Shown: positions 1 to 8,411 of the stretch, in pieces
How positions within the stretch are numbered: the first letter of the stretch is position 1
Layout of the letters: every line of letters starts with the position of its first letter
Assembly (NCBI GenBank): GCA_013205085.1
Contig: JABMLH010000003.1
Span: 558,001 to 622,000 of the forward strand
Direction of reading: 5' to 3'
From: Microbacteriaceae bacterium VKM Ac-2854
Lineage (GTDB): Bacteria; Actinomycetota; Actinomycetes; Actinomycetales; Microbacteriaceae
DNA: 64,000 nt
Program-made: the position numbers and the translations under genes
The notes under the pieces: model-generated
Database searches by the model: none
Seen by the model: only the letters and a program-made list of their open reading frames with translations
Told to the model about the DNA's origin: nothing

Positions 1-1
1 G

Positions 2-1795
2 AGCAAAGCCGTCTCCGCCCGAGATCGAGCAGACGAGTCCATCGCGGCGCAGGAGCGTGCGCTGGCCGAACTGCCGGGCCGCCTCGACGCGAACGAGGAG
101 GAGCTGCGGCTTCGACGGGCGTCTGCCGAGCGGCGCGAGCAACACGACGCAGCCGTCACGGGCCTGCGGACCCGAGCAACGGCGGCGGTCGAACTGGACA
201 CGGCGCGCACGACGCACGCCGAGCGCAATGCCGCCTACGTGATCGCCACCGAGAAGCACGCCGCAGCGACCCGGCGGCACGCCGACCTCGTCGCCGAACG
301 GTTCTCCGGCTTCGCGGCCGAGCTGGCCGAGCGCCTGCAGCCCGGCGAGCCCTGCTCCGTCTGCGGCTCGATCGAGCATCCCGCCCCGGCCGCGCACGAG
401 GGCACGCGCTCGGTGACGCCGGATGAGATCGACGCTTCGTGGACCGAGGTGGAGCGCCTCGCGACGCTGATCCGCTCGGCACTGGAAGCGAGCACCGTCG
501 CGGGAGAGCGCGTCGCGAGCCTCGCCGCGGTCGCGGGAGACGAGTCCGCCGAAGCGCTGGCCGCCGAGCTCATCGCGGCCGAGACGGCGCGCTCCGAGGC
601 CGTTCGCGCCGAGGCCGCTGTCGTGAAACTCGAGAAGCAGCGCGCGCGGATGCTGCGCGAGCGCGACGACCTGACGACGGCGCTCGACAGCGCCCGACGC
701 GGTCGCACCGAGCTAGCCGAAACGGCCACCGCCGCCGAGACGGAGCTGGCTGCGCTCCTCGTCCGGGTCGAAGCCCACCGCGACGGCTATGCCACCGTCG
801 CCGAACGAGCCTCCATGCTGCGGCACCGGCGCGACGTCGCGACCGCAGCCGTGACCGCGCGCGCCGCGCTGCTGCAGCGGGCGGAGGCGCTCGCGTCCGC
901 CGGCCGCGCAGCGCAGGAGCAGCTGGACGCGAGCGGCTTCGCGACCCGGGAGGAGGCCGCCGCGGCGCATCTCGACGCCGCCGCCGTCGCCCGCCACGTC
1001 GCCCGGATCGACGGCCACGCGGAACGCGTCGCCACCGTGAACGCGATCCTGGCCGAGGAGGAGCTCGCCGACCTGCCCGACGAACCCGTCGACCTCACCG
1101 ACGCCGAGGCGTCCGTCGTCGCTGCGCGCACCGAGCGCGACGCTGCCCTCGCCCATCACGCCGCGCTCGCCGGCGACGCGGACCGGCTCCACAACAAAGC
1201 GGAGGCGGCCGTGCAGCGCGTCGGGCGATCCGCGCACCAGCTGCGCAGCTTCGAGGAATTGCGCGCCCTCTCGGAGGCCGTCGACGGCAAGGGCCAGAAC
1301 ACCCGCCGGATGGACCTCGAGGCCTTCGCGCTCGCCGGGCGGCTCGAAGAGATCGTGGACGCCGCGAACGCCCGGCTCGCGGCGATGACCACCGGGCGCT
1401 ACAGCCTCGAGCACGACGACTCCCTCGCCTACCGCGGCGCCGCCTCCGGCCTCGGTCTGGTGGTCTTCGACGCGTACACCGGTGCCCGCCGCGCTCCGGC
1501 CTCGCTCTCGGGCGGGGAGACCTTCCTCGCGTCGCTCGCCCTCGCGCTCGGCCTCGCCGACGCGGTCACCGCTCAGGCGGGCGGCATCACGCTCGACACG
1601 ATGTTCATCGACGAGGGCTTCGGCTCCCTCGATCCCGAGACGCTCGAGATCGCGATGTCGACCCTCGACGGCCTGCGCGCCGGCGGCCGCACGGTCGGCC
1701 TGATCAGCCACGTCGAGGTCATGAAGGAACGCATCCCGGTCGGCCTCCAGGTCGAGGTCACCGACCGCGGCGACTCCCGCATCCGCGTGGCCTGA
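2..1795 (+). CDS. sbcC: SbcC, SMC-like subunit of SbcCD nuclease (5'-truncated by window edge)
   Basis: SbcC is the ATPase of the SbcCD (Mre11-Rad50-like) nuclease that opens hairpins and processes DNA ends. The reading frame is open from base 2, so the N-terminal Walker A half lies outside the window; 597 residues are visible. A CSVC zinc hook (bases 353-364) lies between long Ala/Glu/Arg-rich coiled coils. The C-terminal ABC half has the signature LSGGETFLASLALALG, Walker B MFIDEGFGSLD and the switch histidine in LISHVEV. It converges on the helicase gene across a strong hairpin. sbcD would be expected just upstream, outside the window. Identification is secure; only the start is missing. 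Confidence 0.93.
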   Translation, partial: SKAVSARDRADESIAAQERALAELPGRLDANEEELRLRRASAERREQHDAAVTGLRTRATAAVELDTARTTHAERNAAYVIATEKHAAATRRHADLVAERFSGFAAELAERLQPGEPCSVCGSIEHPAPAAHEGTRSVTPDEIDASWTEVERLATLIRSALEASTVAGERVASLAAVAGDESAEALAAELIAAETARSEAVRAEAAVVKLEKQRARMLRERDDLTTALDSARRGRTELAETATAAETELAALLVRVEAHRDGYATVAERASMLRHRRDVATAAVTARAALLQRAEALASAGRAAQEQLDASGFATREEAAAAHLDAAAVARHVARIDGHAERVATVNAILAEEELADLPDEPVDLTDAEASVVAARTERDAALAHHAALAGDADRLHNKAEAAVQRVGRSAHQLRSFEELRALSEAVDGKGQNTRRMDLEAFALAGRLEEIVDAANARLAAMTTGRYSLEHDDSLAYRGAASGLGLVVFDAYTGARRAPASLSGGETFLASLALALGLADAVTAQAGGITLDTMFIDEGFGSLDPETLEIAMSTLDGLRAGGRTVGLISHVEVMKERIPVGLQVEVTDRGDSRIRVA

Positions 1796-1806
1796 TCACC
1801 CCTGCG

Positions 1807-1871
1807 AGGGACCCGCGCAGCGCGCGAGGGCGCCCCGGGCCGGGGCGCCCTCGCGCGCTGAAGGGGTCCCT
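1807..1871. terminator. long bidirectional hairpin between convergent genes
   Basis: A perfect 19-bp inverted repeat, CAGCGCGCGAGGGCGCCCC at 1818-1836 and its complement at 1842-1860, has a 5-nt loop. It is extended by a second arm pair, AGGGACCC at 1807-1814 and GGGTCCCT at 1864-1871. No U-tract follows on either strand. Its place between the sbcC stop (1795) and the convergent helicase stop (1892) suggests a two-way terminator. Confidence 0.7.
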
Positions 1872-1891
1872 AGCAGGGAGGGAGGGCGGGC

Positions 1892-4045
1892 TCAGCCGAT
1901 CGCTTCGCGCAAGAGGTGCATCAGGGCGTCGAGCTGGACGCCGTCGGCCGAGGTGATCTCGGCATCGGAGCCGTCCAGCGCGCGGGCGGCGAGGCCGGCC
2001 TTCGCGTCGATCAGCTCGGCGATCTTGGCGTCGATCGTGTGCGCGGCGATGATGCGCCACGCGGTGACGGGCTCCTCCTGACCGATGCGGTGCACGCGGT
2101 CGATCGCCTGCGTCTGCTCGGCCGAGGTCCAGGACAACTCCGCCAGCACAACGTTCGATGCGGCCTGCAGGTTGACGCCGACGCCGGCGGCGGTGAGCGA
2201 ACACACCGCGACCGAGACGTCCGGATCCTGGTTGAACGCGTCGATCTGGGCCTGCCGGAACGGCGCGGTCTGATCGCCGCGCACCGAGATCGAGCGGAGG
2301 TCACGCTTCTCGAAGGTGTCCTCCGCCTGATCCATCACGTCGACGTGCTTGGCGAAGAAGACCACCTTGCCCACCGAGTGCGCCAGCTGCGAGGCGTAGT
2401 CGGCGGCGAGCGCCGCCTTCGCCTGACCGATCCGGCGCACCATCGTGAAGACGTTCTCGCCGGTCTTGGCCGACTTCGACTCCTCCAGTTCGCTCTGCGC
2501 CACGATACGGATGAAGCGCTCGCGCTCGTCGTCGTCGAGCTCGTGCGTGATCGATGCCGTCGCGGACGTGTACCGGGTGAGCATCCGCGCGCCGAGTTCG
2601 CGCTCGGCCTTCTGAATGGATCGACCGAGGTCATCGTCCAGCTCGACGGGCAGGTCGACGATCCGCTTGGCGGGGAGGTCGGCGGCGACGTCGATCTTCT
2701 TGCGCCGCACGATGCCGAGGTCGATCACGGCCTCGCGCGCCTCCGGGTAGAAGCCGCTGTCGGCCGGGGTGAGACCGGTCTCCTCCAGCTCCGCCATCAG
2801 CTTCGGCGCCGGCTTGGACTCGTCGATCCAGCCGAGGAAGCGCCAGATCGCGCGGAAGTCGTCGACGTCGTTGATCAGCGGGGTACCGGTCAGCGCGATC
2901 ATCAGTGGGTCGCCGCCCGGCGTGGTCTCGCGGATCTTCGCGGCCAGCGAGAGCACGCTCTGCGAGCGCTGCGAGCGCAGGTTCTTGATGAAGTGCGCCT
3001 CGTCGACGACCATGCCCTTGAAGCCGAGCGTGCTCAGCCAGCCGAGGTGACGGTCGAGGATGTCGTAGTTCACGATCACGACGTCGGCGAAGGCGTCGAG
3101 GGTGCGGCCGTCGCCGTGGATCACCGTGGCGCGGCGCTGCGGCGTCCAGCGCTCCACCTCGCGCGCCCAGTTCATCTTGACCACGTTCGGCACAACGGCG
3201 AGCAACGGGTACGCACCGGCGACCGAGGCGGCCAGCAGGCTCTGCGCGGTCTTACCCAGACCCGGCTCGTCGGCGAGCAGGAAGCTGCGGTGGCCCTCGC
3301 GGGCGCTCTCGATGAAGCGGGCTTGGTGCTGCATCAGCTCGAGCCCGCGCGGGGTGACCCGGTCGATCTTCGGCGCCTCCGGCAGCTCCATGCTGGCTGC
3401 CCGGCCGCCTGCGCCGTATTCGAATGCCTTGAACAGCGGGCCGAGCAGTTCCCAGCCGTCGAGCCGACGCCGCGGCGTCGCGATCGTGGTGGTCGCCTTC
3501 GAGAAGTCCGGCGGCAGGAAGGGGTTCGCGAGCTGACGCGCCTTGACCGACAGCGGCACGACCTGGTTCTCGGGCACCTCGGGCTTGGGCTCGGGCTCCG
3601 TGACGATCAGCAGCTCATCGGGGGTCAGCTCCGCTCCGGCCTCGATCAGCCAGTCGCGACGCAGCTTCTGCGCGGCCGAACTGGCCACCGCCTCCGTCTC
3701 CAGCAGGGTGATCAGGCTGGTGTCGCGCGCCGCGGTCTTGGCGAGGATGGTCGCGATGCCGTCCAGCCGCTTCATCTCCTCGGCGCGCTGGGCGTCGCTG
3801 AGCTCGGTGTCGACCTTGACTCGGGCCCGCTCCTCGCGCATCAGCAGCGCGATGACGAGGAACTTGGTGCGATTGGTCGGGCCGACCTTGCCACCCTGCG
3901 CCTTCGCCTCGACCTCCCGTACCCGCCGGGCGAGGATCGGGATGATCCCCACGTTGTCCGTGCCGCGCGAACGCGTTCGCGGACGACTCCCGGCCGCACT
4001 GCCTTGTCGGCGTGCTCCGGACTGACGCTGGCCGCTGCGAGCCAT
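1892..4045 (-). CDS. SNF2-family DEAH-box helicase/ATPase
   Basis: A 717-residue SWI2/SNF2-type translocase that would remodel DNA-protein complexes or act in repair. The two RecA-like halves are complete: motif I DEPGLGKT (about residue 258), motif II DEAH (about 346), motif III ALTGTPL, and motifs V/VI in the C-terminal half ending QAIDRVHRIGQ (about 645-655). The first 200 residues are basic then helical and resemble no domain I can name. The ATG at 4045 is chosen because GAGGAGGAG lies just upstream; the frame stays open further 5' but without a ribosome site. It is a single gene, convergent with sbcC. Its target is unknown; association with sbcC suggests repair but is only contextual. 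Confidence 0.88.
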   Translation of the reverse strand: MARSGQRQSGARRQGSAAGSRPRTRSRGTDNVGIIPILARRVREVEAKAQGGKVGPTNRTKFLVIALLMREERARVKVDTELSDAQRAEEMKRLDGIATILAKTAARDTSLITLLETEAVASSAAQKLRRDWLIEAGAELTPDELLIVTEPEPKPEVPENQVVPLSVKARQLANPFLPPDFSKATTTIATPRRRLDGWELLGPLFKAFEYGAGGRAASMELPEAPKIDRVTPRGLELMQHQARFIESAREGHRSFLLADEPGLGKTAQSLLAASVAGAYPLLAVVPNVVKMNWAREVERWTPQRRATVIHGDGRTLDAFADVVIVNYDILDRHLGWLSTLGFKGMVVDEAHFIKNLRSQRSQSVLSLAAKIRETTPGGDPLMIALTGTPLINDVDDFRAIWRFLGWIDESKPAPKLMAELEETGLTPADSGFYPEAREAVIDLGIVRRKKIDVAADLPAKRIVDLPVELDDDLGRSIQKAERELGARMLTRYTSATASITHELDDDERERFIRIVAQSELEESKSAKTGENVFTMVRRIGQAKAALAADYASQLAHSVGKVVFFAKHVDVMDQAEDTFEKRDLRSISVRGDQTAPFRQAQIDAFNQDPDVSVAVCSLTAAGVGVNLQAASNVVLAELSWTSAEQTQAIDRVHRIGQEEPVTAWRIIAAHTIDAKIAELIDAKAGLAARALDGSDAEITSADGVQLDALMHLLREAIG

Positions 4046-4279
4046 GCTCCTCCTCGACGTGTGGCGGCACCGGCCGAGAGTTCGAGCCGCTGTCCACCGG
4101 GTTGCCCGGCCATCAGCTCCGGCACCGTATCCGGCTGCCGACGCGTCCGGCGAGCGGATGCTGCGCGCCGGCAACCGACGAGAGCTGTGAGCAACGGGCC
4201 TGAGACCCGGTCGCAGCGACTCCGACGTGCGGGCGCGCAACGATTCTACGCGCATCCGGCCCGCGCCGTCGTCCCTGGC

Positions 4280-4648
4280 TCAGCGGCGCGGCGCGGCCTC
4301 CGGTTCGAGGGGGACCTTGATGATCAGACCGGCGGCCACGAACACGCCGACGGCGGCGATCGAGAGCGAGCTCAGCACGGTGTCGCTGAGGGGAACGGGC
4401 AGAACGGGATTCCACAGCACCAGGATCGGCACCAGCCCGATCAACCACCAGAATCCGCGGCCCTGTACGGCGAACCAGCCGACGATCGCGGCGAGGATCG
4501 CGACCGGATACTGGATCCACACGTAGGCGTCGGAGCCGACCAGCGCGAGACCCGCGAGCAGGACGACCGCGGCGAGGATGCCCGGCGCGAGCGCCATCCG
4601 ACCGAACGACTTCTGCGGGTACCGGGGCGGGGCGGGGCGATTGCTCAT
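4280..4648 (-). CDS. small four-helix membrane protein
   Basis: 122 residues with about four hydrophobic segments, a basic N-terminus (MSNRPAPPRYPQKSFGR) and a short charged C-terminus. I do not recognise a characterised family. It is transcribed divergently from the metal-sensor gene. A TAAGAT hexamer at 4658-4663 (read on the minus strand) would be its -10 element and abuts the large dyad at 4664-4706. It may therefore belong to the same metal-responsive regulon, as a transporter accessory or stress membrane protein; this is inference from position only. Confidence 0.75.
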   Translation of the reverse strand: MSNRPAPPRYPQKSFGRMALAPGILAAVVLLAGLALVGSDAYVWIQYPVAILAAIVGWFAVQGRGFWWLIGLVPILVLWNPVLPVPLSDTVLSSLSIAAVGVFVAAGLIIKVPLEPEAAPRR

Positions 4649-4663
4649 GACCCGCCGATCTTA

Positions 4664-4706
4664 CCCGCTCGCCGGCGGGTACCCCCGCCCCCTATCGGCG
4701 AGCGGG
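4664..4706. promoter_or_regulatory. candidate CsoR/RcnR-type operator between divergent promoters
   Basis: A perfect 11-bp inverted repeat (CCCGCTCGCCG at 4664-4674, CGGCGAGCGGG at 4696-4706) flanks TACCCCCGCCCCCTAT at 4680-4695, a TA-bounded C-tract like the sites known for CsoR/RcnR proteins. The dyad fits exactly between TAAGAT (-10 of the minus-strand gene, 4658-4663) and TAAGGT (-10 of the sensor gene, 4709-4714), so it would cover both -35 regions. Confidence 0.65.
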
Positions 4707-4720
4707 CGTAAGGTGTCGGT

Positions 4721-4999
4721 GTGATCGACGACCTGAAGAAACGGGCCCTGCATCGGACGCGCATCCTGGAGGGTCAGCTGCGCGGTCTCGAGAAGATGAT
4801 CGAGAACGAGGACTACTGCGTCGACATCGTCACGCAGTCCCTCGCGATCCAGAAGTCGCTCGGCTCGCTGAACAAGCTGCTCGTGGAGAACCACCTGCGC
4901 ACGCACATCACGGCCATGTTCGAGGCGGGTGGCGATGAGCGGGAGGCGGCCGTCACCGAACTGGTCACGCTGTACGAACTGTCGAACAACCGCGGCTGA
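4721..4999 (+). CDS. CsoR/RcnR-family metal-sensing transcriptional repressor
   Basis: A 92-residue all-helical repressor of the CsoR/RcnR/FrmR family (dimers or tetramers that release C/G-tract operators on binding metal). Family landmarks are RILEGQLRGLEKMIE and the ligand positions Cys33, His58 and His62 in YCVDIV...NHLRTH. Cu(I) CsoR proteins have Cys at the last position; His there resembles the Ni/Co sensor RcnR, although the N-terminal His3 of RcnR is absent. The GTG start is preceded by TAAGGT with 6 nt between, so the mRNA is probably leaderless. It leads an operon with a homocysteine methyltransferase (1-nt gap) and a macro-domain gene, not the usual metal exporter. Confidence 0.9.
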   Translation: MIDDLKKRALHRTRILEGQLRGLEKMIENEDYCVDIVTQSLAIQKSLGSLNKLLVENHLRTHITAMFEAGGDEREAAVTELVTLYELSNNRG

Positions 5000-5000
5000 G

Positions 5001-5885
5001 ATGCTGTTCGAGACCGCCGCAGCGCAGCCGCTGGTCCTGGACGGCGGTCTCGGCACCACGCTGGAGAGCGCGGGAGCCGACGTCTCGTCCGCCTTGTGGA
5101 GCGCGCGCCTGCTGCGCGACGAGCCCGAGCGGATCCGTGCGGCCCACCGTGCGTTCTTCGCCGCCGGCGCCCGGATCGCGACCACCGCGTCCTACCAGGT
5201 CACCTCGGAGGGCTTCGGCGTCGGGACCGACGCCGCCCTGCACGCGAGCCTGCGCCTCGCCGAGCAGGCGCGCGACGCATTCGATTCCGACGGCGTGCGG
5301 CGCTGGATCGCCGCCTCGATCGGGCCGTACGGCGCGATGCTCGCCGACGGCTCCGAGTACCGGGGCGAGTACGGATTGGATGCGGGGCAGCTGGCCGACT
5401 GGCATCGCCCGCGGCTGCGCGCCCTGGAGCGCGCGGGCGCGGAGCTGTTCGCGGTCGAGACGCTCCCGACCGTCACCGAGGTCGAGGGCGTGATCGCGGC
5501 GCTGGAGGGCGGCGGGGTGCCCGCATGGATCTGCGTCACTCCTGCCGAGGAGCGCACCCGCGACGGACGCGAGCTCGCCGAGGCGTTCGCGCTCGCGGCG
5601 GAGTCGGAGGCGGTGCTGGCGGTCGGCGTGAACTGCTGCTCCCCCGCCGAGGTGCTGCCGGCCATCCGCGCGGCGCGCTCGGTGACGAACAAGGCGGTCA
5701 TCGTGTATCCCAACAGCGGAGAGCGCTGGGACGCTCAGCACCGGCGCTGGCACGGCGAGGCGGCTTTCGCCCTCGATCTCGTCGACGCCTGGCTGCGGGC
5801 CGGCGCCTCGATCGTCGGCGGTTGCTGCCGTGTCGGGCCGGCGCAGATCGCGGCGATCGCCGAGTCGATGGGGGCCGTCTCGTGA
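5001..5885 (+). CDS. mmuM: homocysteine S-methyltransferase (MmuM type)
   Basis: 294 residues, the usual size for MmuM, a zinc-dependent TIM-barrel enzyme that methylates homocysteine to methionine using S-methylmethionine or S-adenosylmethionine. The N-terminal [12 protein letters not shown] motif and the three zinc cysteines are present: GVNCCSP in the middle and GGCCRVGP near the C-terminus. The start is one base after the stop of the metal-sensor gene, implying translational coupling. The 3' end overlaps the macro-domain gene by four bases. Methionine salvage under a metal sensor suggests a link to zinc or thiol stress, which is inference. Confidence 0.9.
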   Translation: MLFETAAAQPLVLDGGLGTTLESAGADVSSALWSARLLRDEPERIRAAHRAFFAAGARIATTASYQVTSEGFGVGTDAALHASLRLAEQARDAFDSDGVRRWIAASIGPYGAMLADGSEYRGEYGLDAGQLADWHRPRLRALERAGAELFAVETLPTVTEVEGVIAALEGGGVPAWICVTPAEERTRDGRELAEAFALAAESEAVLAVGVNCCSPAEVLPAIRAARSVTNKAVIVYPNSGERWDAQHRRWHGEAAFALDLVDAWLRAGASIVGGCCRVGPAQIAAIAESMGAVS

Positions 5886-6385
5886 TCTCCGTCGAGCGCG
5901 GCGACATCACCGAGGTGGCCGTGGACGTGATCGTGAACGCGGCCAACTCCGGGCTGCTCGGCGGCGGTGGGGTGGACGGCGCGATCCACCGCGCGGGCGG
6001 GCCGGCGATCCTGGCGGCCTGCCGCGAGCTGCGGGCGACCAGCCTGCGAGACGGGCTGCCGACCGGCTCCGCCGTGGCGACGACAGCGGGAGCCCTGCCC
6101 GCGCGCTGGGTGGTGCACACCGTGGGACCGGTGTACTCGACACGGGAGGATCGCTCTGCGCTGCTCGCGAGCGCGTACCGCGAATCGCTTCGGGTGGCAC
6201 GAGAACTCGGGGCGCGCAGCCTCGCCTACCCCGCGATCTCGGCGGGGATCTACGGTTGGCCGATGGCCGACGCGGCGCGGATAGCGGTCGAGACGGTTCG
6301 CGCCGAGGCGGGCGCGCTCGACGTTCGCTTCGTGCTCTTCTCGGACTCGGCGCTGGCGGCGTTCGAGGCTGCGCTGACCGGGTAG
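5882..6385 (+). CDS. macro-domain protein, O-acetyl-ADP-ribose deacetylase-like
   Basis: 167 residues, a stand-alone macro domain that hydrolyses O-acetyl-ADP-ribose or removes ADP-ribose from targets. Motifs are intact: [20 protein letters not shown] (substrate loop and catalytic Asn/Asp) and [12 protein letters not shown] (phosphate-binding loop). The GTG start overlaps the stop of the methyltransferase gene (GTGA), so it is the third gene of the metal-sensor operon. No ADP-ribosyltransferase partner or SIR2 gene is visible, so it is probably a housekeeping ADP-ribose metabolite enzyme rather than half of a toxin-antitoxin pair. Confidence 0.9.
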   Translation: MISVERGDITEVAVDVIVNAANSGLLGGGGVDGAIHRAGGPAILAACRELRATSLRDGLPTGSAVATTAGALPARWVVHTVGPVYSTREDRSALLASAYRESLRVARELGARSLAYPAISAGIYGWPMADAARIAVETVRAEAGALDVRFVLFSDSALAAFEAALTG

Positions 6386-6522
6386 TACGAGGCGGGTCCG
6401 GTCGCAACGTCGGATGCGGCGGCCGGTCACCCGGCATCGAGGCGGCGGGAGCCGCAAGAATCCGCGGATCTATTCGGCGCGCGAGGGGTGGCCGTGCCGT
6501 TCATCCGAAGTGATGACCGTAG

Positions 6523-6933
6523 TCAGCTCGCGGTGCCGTCCGTGGTGCCGTCGCTGGTGCCCGAATCGGTCCCGGTGCCGCCGCCGGGACCGCCTTGGCC
6601 ACCGAAACCGCCGCCGTTTCCGCCGGGGCCGCCACCCATCCGGCTCGGGTCGAACTGGCCCATCGTCGGTGCGGCCGTGGCGTTGCCGACCGCGTAGCCG
6701 ACACCGAACCCGGCGCCCAGGAGCACGACGCCGCCGATCACGAGCAGCGCGATGAAGCGGCCGCGGCGCTTTCGCGGGGCCGGCGCCACCGTCGGCTCCG
6801 GTTCGCGCGTCTGCGCATCCGGTGCCGAGTACGGCGCCACCGCGGCCGGTGCTTGCTGCGGCGCGCCCTCGGTCGGGCTCCACGGCTCGCCCTGCTGCTG
6901 CGCTGCGTGCTGGTCTTCGGTGGTCGAGCTCAT
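6523..6933 (-). CDS. single-pass membrane protein with Gly-rich tail
   Basis: 136 residues: a Gln/Pro/Ala-rich cytoplasmic segment (1-55), a basic patch PRKRRGR, one transmembrane helix (about 60-83) and an extracytoplasmic Gly/Thr/Ser tail (GGPGGNGGGFGGQGGPGGGT) ending in threonine-aspartate repeats. GAGGAG lies 7 nt before the ATG. No family is recognised. The architecture is common in actinobacterial surface proteins of unknown role. The strongly biased tail means an opposite-strand frame is also open, but signal, helix and ribosome site favour this strand. Confidence 0.7.
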   Translation of the reverse strand: MSSTTEDQHAAQQQGEPWSPTEGAPQQAPAAVAPYSAPDAQTREPEPTVAPAPRKRRGRFIALLVIGGVVLLGAGFGVGYAVGNATAAPTMGQFDPSRMGGGPGGNGGGFGGQGGPGGGTGTDSGTSDGTTDGTAS

Positions 6934-7058
6934 GGCCGACTCCTCACTTCTTCAACGATTCGTCTCGTCGGTCGCCGACGATTCCTCCACGGTGCGCGGC
7001 GACACTATGAGTGCGCCAAGACGAGCGCCGCATCCGGCTATGAACCGGCGGCGCCGGA

Positions 7059-7064
7059 TAGGGT
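7059..7064 (+). promoter_or_regulatory. TAGGGT -10 element, probable leaderless start
   Basis: TAGGGT is followed by 6 nt and then the ATG of the M20 peptidase gene, so transcription would start at the A of the start codon. The G-rich CGAGGG between them could also pass for a weak ribosome site, which makes this one less certain than others. Confidence 0.45.
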
Positions 7065-7070
7065 CGAGGG

Positions 7071-8402
7071 ATGCCGAACGACGCGCTCGAGCGCCTCCTG
7101 CACCTGTTGCGGATCCCGACCGTCTCGTCCCTCGACGCCGCCGCGGTCGACCTCGCGCAGTTCGATCGCTTCATCGCCCTGCTCGCCGAGTTCTACCCGA
7201 TCACGCACGAGCAGCTCGAGCGCACCGTGATCGCCGGGCACTCCCTGCTGTTCCGCTGGCCCGGCCGGGGCGAGGCCGAACCGAGCGTGCTGATGGCGCA
7301 CTACGACGTGGTGGCGGCCGAGCCGGCGGGCTGGACGCATCCGCCGTTCGAGCCCACCGTCACCGGCTCCGGTGAGGATGCGCTGCTCTGGGGCCGCGGC
7401 ACCCTCGATGACAAGGGCGCCCTCGTCGCCATCATGGAGGCGGTCGAGGAGGCCCTCGCGGCGGGCTTCGTTCCGCGCGGCGACATCTACCTCTGCTTCG
7501 GGCACAACGAGGAGGTCGCCGGCGACGGAGCGCAGGCCGTGGTCGCGGAGTTGCAGCAACGCGGGGTCCGACCTGCGTTCGTGCTCGACGAGGGTGGCGC
7601 CGTGATCGAGAGCATGTTCCCGGGGCTCGACCGACAGGTCGCGGTGATCGGGGTCAGCGAGAAGGGCATCACGACCCTCGAACTCAGCGTCGAACAGGCC
7701 GGCGGTCACGCCTCCAGCCCGCCGCGCATCGCGGCGACCGATCGACTCGCACGCGCTCTCGTCCGACTCTCCCGCCGTCCGTTCCCGGTGCGGCTCGGAG
7801 CGGTCAGCCGCGAGATGCTGCGCCGGATCGGAGCGCAGTCTCGCGCACCGTTCGACCGGATCTTCCGCAACGCCGAGGCACTCGCGCTACCGCTGGGGCT
7901 CGTCCTCGCCCGCCTCGGTCCCGATACGAACGCGATGGTGCGTACGACCGCCGCGGTCACGCAGCTCGGTGCGGGCCTCGCCGCGAACGCGCTCCCCGAG
8001 CGGGCCTGGGCCCGGGTGAACATCCGCATCGCCGTGGGCAGCACCCTCGCCGATGTGGAGCGCCACGTTCGACGTGCGATCAACGACGGCGCCGTGCGGA
8101 TCGAGGTGTTGGACGGCGCCTCGGACCCCTCTCCCGTCTCGGCGATGTCGGGGCCGAGCTGGGATCGGATCGCGTCCGCCGTGGCGGACAGCTACGCCGA
8201 CGCGGTCGTGGTGCCGTACGTGATGCTCGGTGCGAGCGACGGGCGGCATTTCACGGCGATCAGCCCGAACGTGTACCGGTTCACCCCGTTCCGGATGAAC
8301 GCCGAGATCCGCGGCACGCTGCACGCGATCGACGAACGGATCCCGCTGGCATCCTGGTACCGCGGCATCGGCTTCTACCGCAGGATCATCGCGGAGAGCT
8401 GA
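7071..8402 (+). CDS. M20-family metallopeptidase (PM20D1/carboxypeptidase-like)
   Basis: 443 residues, a cytoplasmic di-zinc amidohydrolase/peptidase of family M20. Metal ligands and catalytic residues are visible in order: AHYDVV (about residue 77), GRGTLDDKG (about 112), the Glu pair in GHNEEV (about 146), VLDEGG (about 173) and the C-terminal DGRHF (about 392). The dimerisation lid between them has the VSEKGITTLEL and GGHASSPP strands seen in the PM20D1 branch, which acts on N-acyl amino acids or dipeptides. It is a single gene, convergent with the next and separated by only 9 bp. The exact substrate cannot be read from the sequence. Confidence 0.88.
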   Translation: MPNDALERLLHLLRIPTVSSLDAAAVDLAQFDRFIALLAEFYPITHEQLERTVIAGHSLLFRWPGRGEAEPSVLMAHYDVVAAEPAGWTHPPFEPTVTGSGEDALLWGRGTLDDKGALVAIMEAVEEALAAGFVPRGDIYLCFGHNEEVAGDGAQAVVAELQQRGVRPAFVLDEGGAVIESMFPGLDRQVAVIGVSEKGITTLELSVEQAGGHASSPPRIAATDRLARALVRLSRRPFPVRLGAVSREMLRRIGAQSRAPFDRIFRNAEALALPLGLVLARLGPDTNAMVRTTAAVTQLGAGLAANALPERAWARVNIRIAVGSTLADVERHVRRAINDGAVRIEVLDGASDPSPVSAMSGPSWDRIASAVADSYADAVVVPYVMLGASDGRHFTAISPNVYRFTPFRMNAEIRGTLHAIDERIPLASWYRGIGFYRRIIAES

Positions 8403-8411
8403 CCGCTGCGC

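Noticed and set aside
4046-4255. N-terminal extension of the SNF2 helicase
   Set aside because: The frame is open but without a ribosome site, whereas GAGGAGGAG precedes the ATG at 4045.
5882-6385. Macro-domain protein as antitoxin of a DarTG-like toxin system
   Set aside because: No ADP-ribosyltransferase gene adjoins it; its partners are a methyltransferase and a metal sensor.
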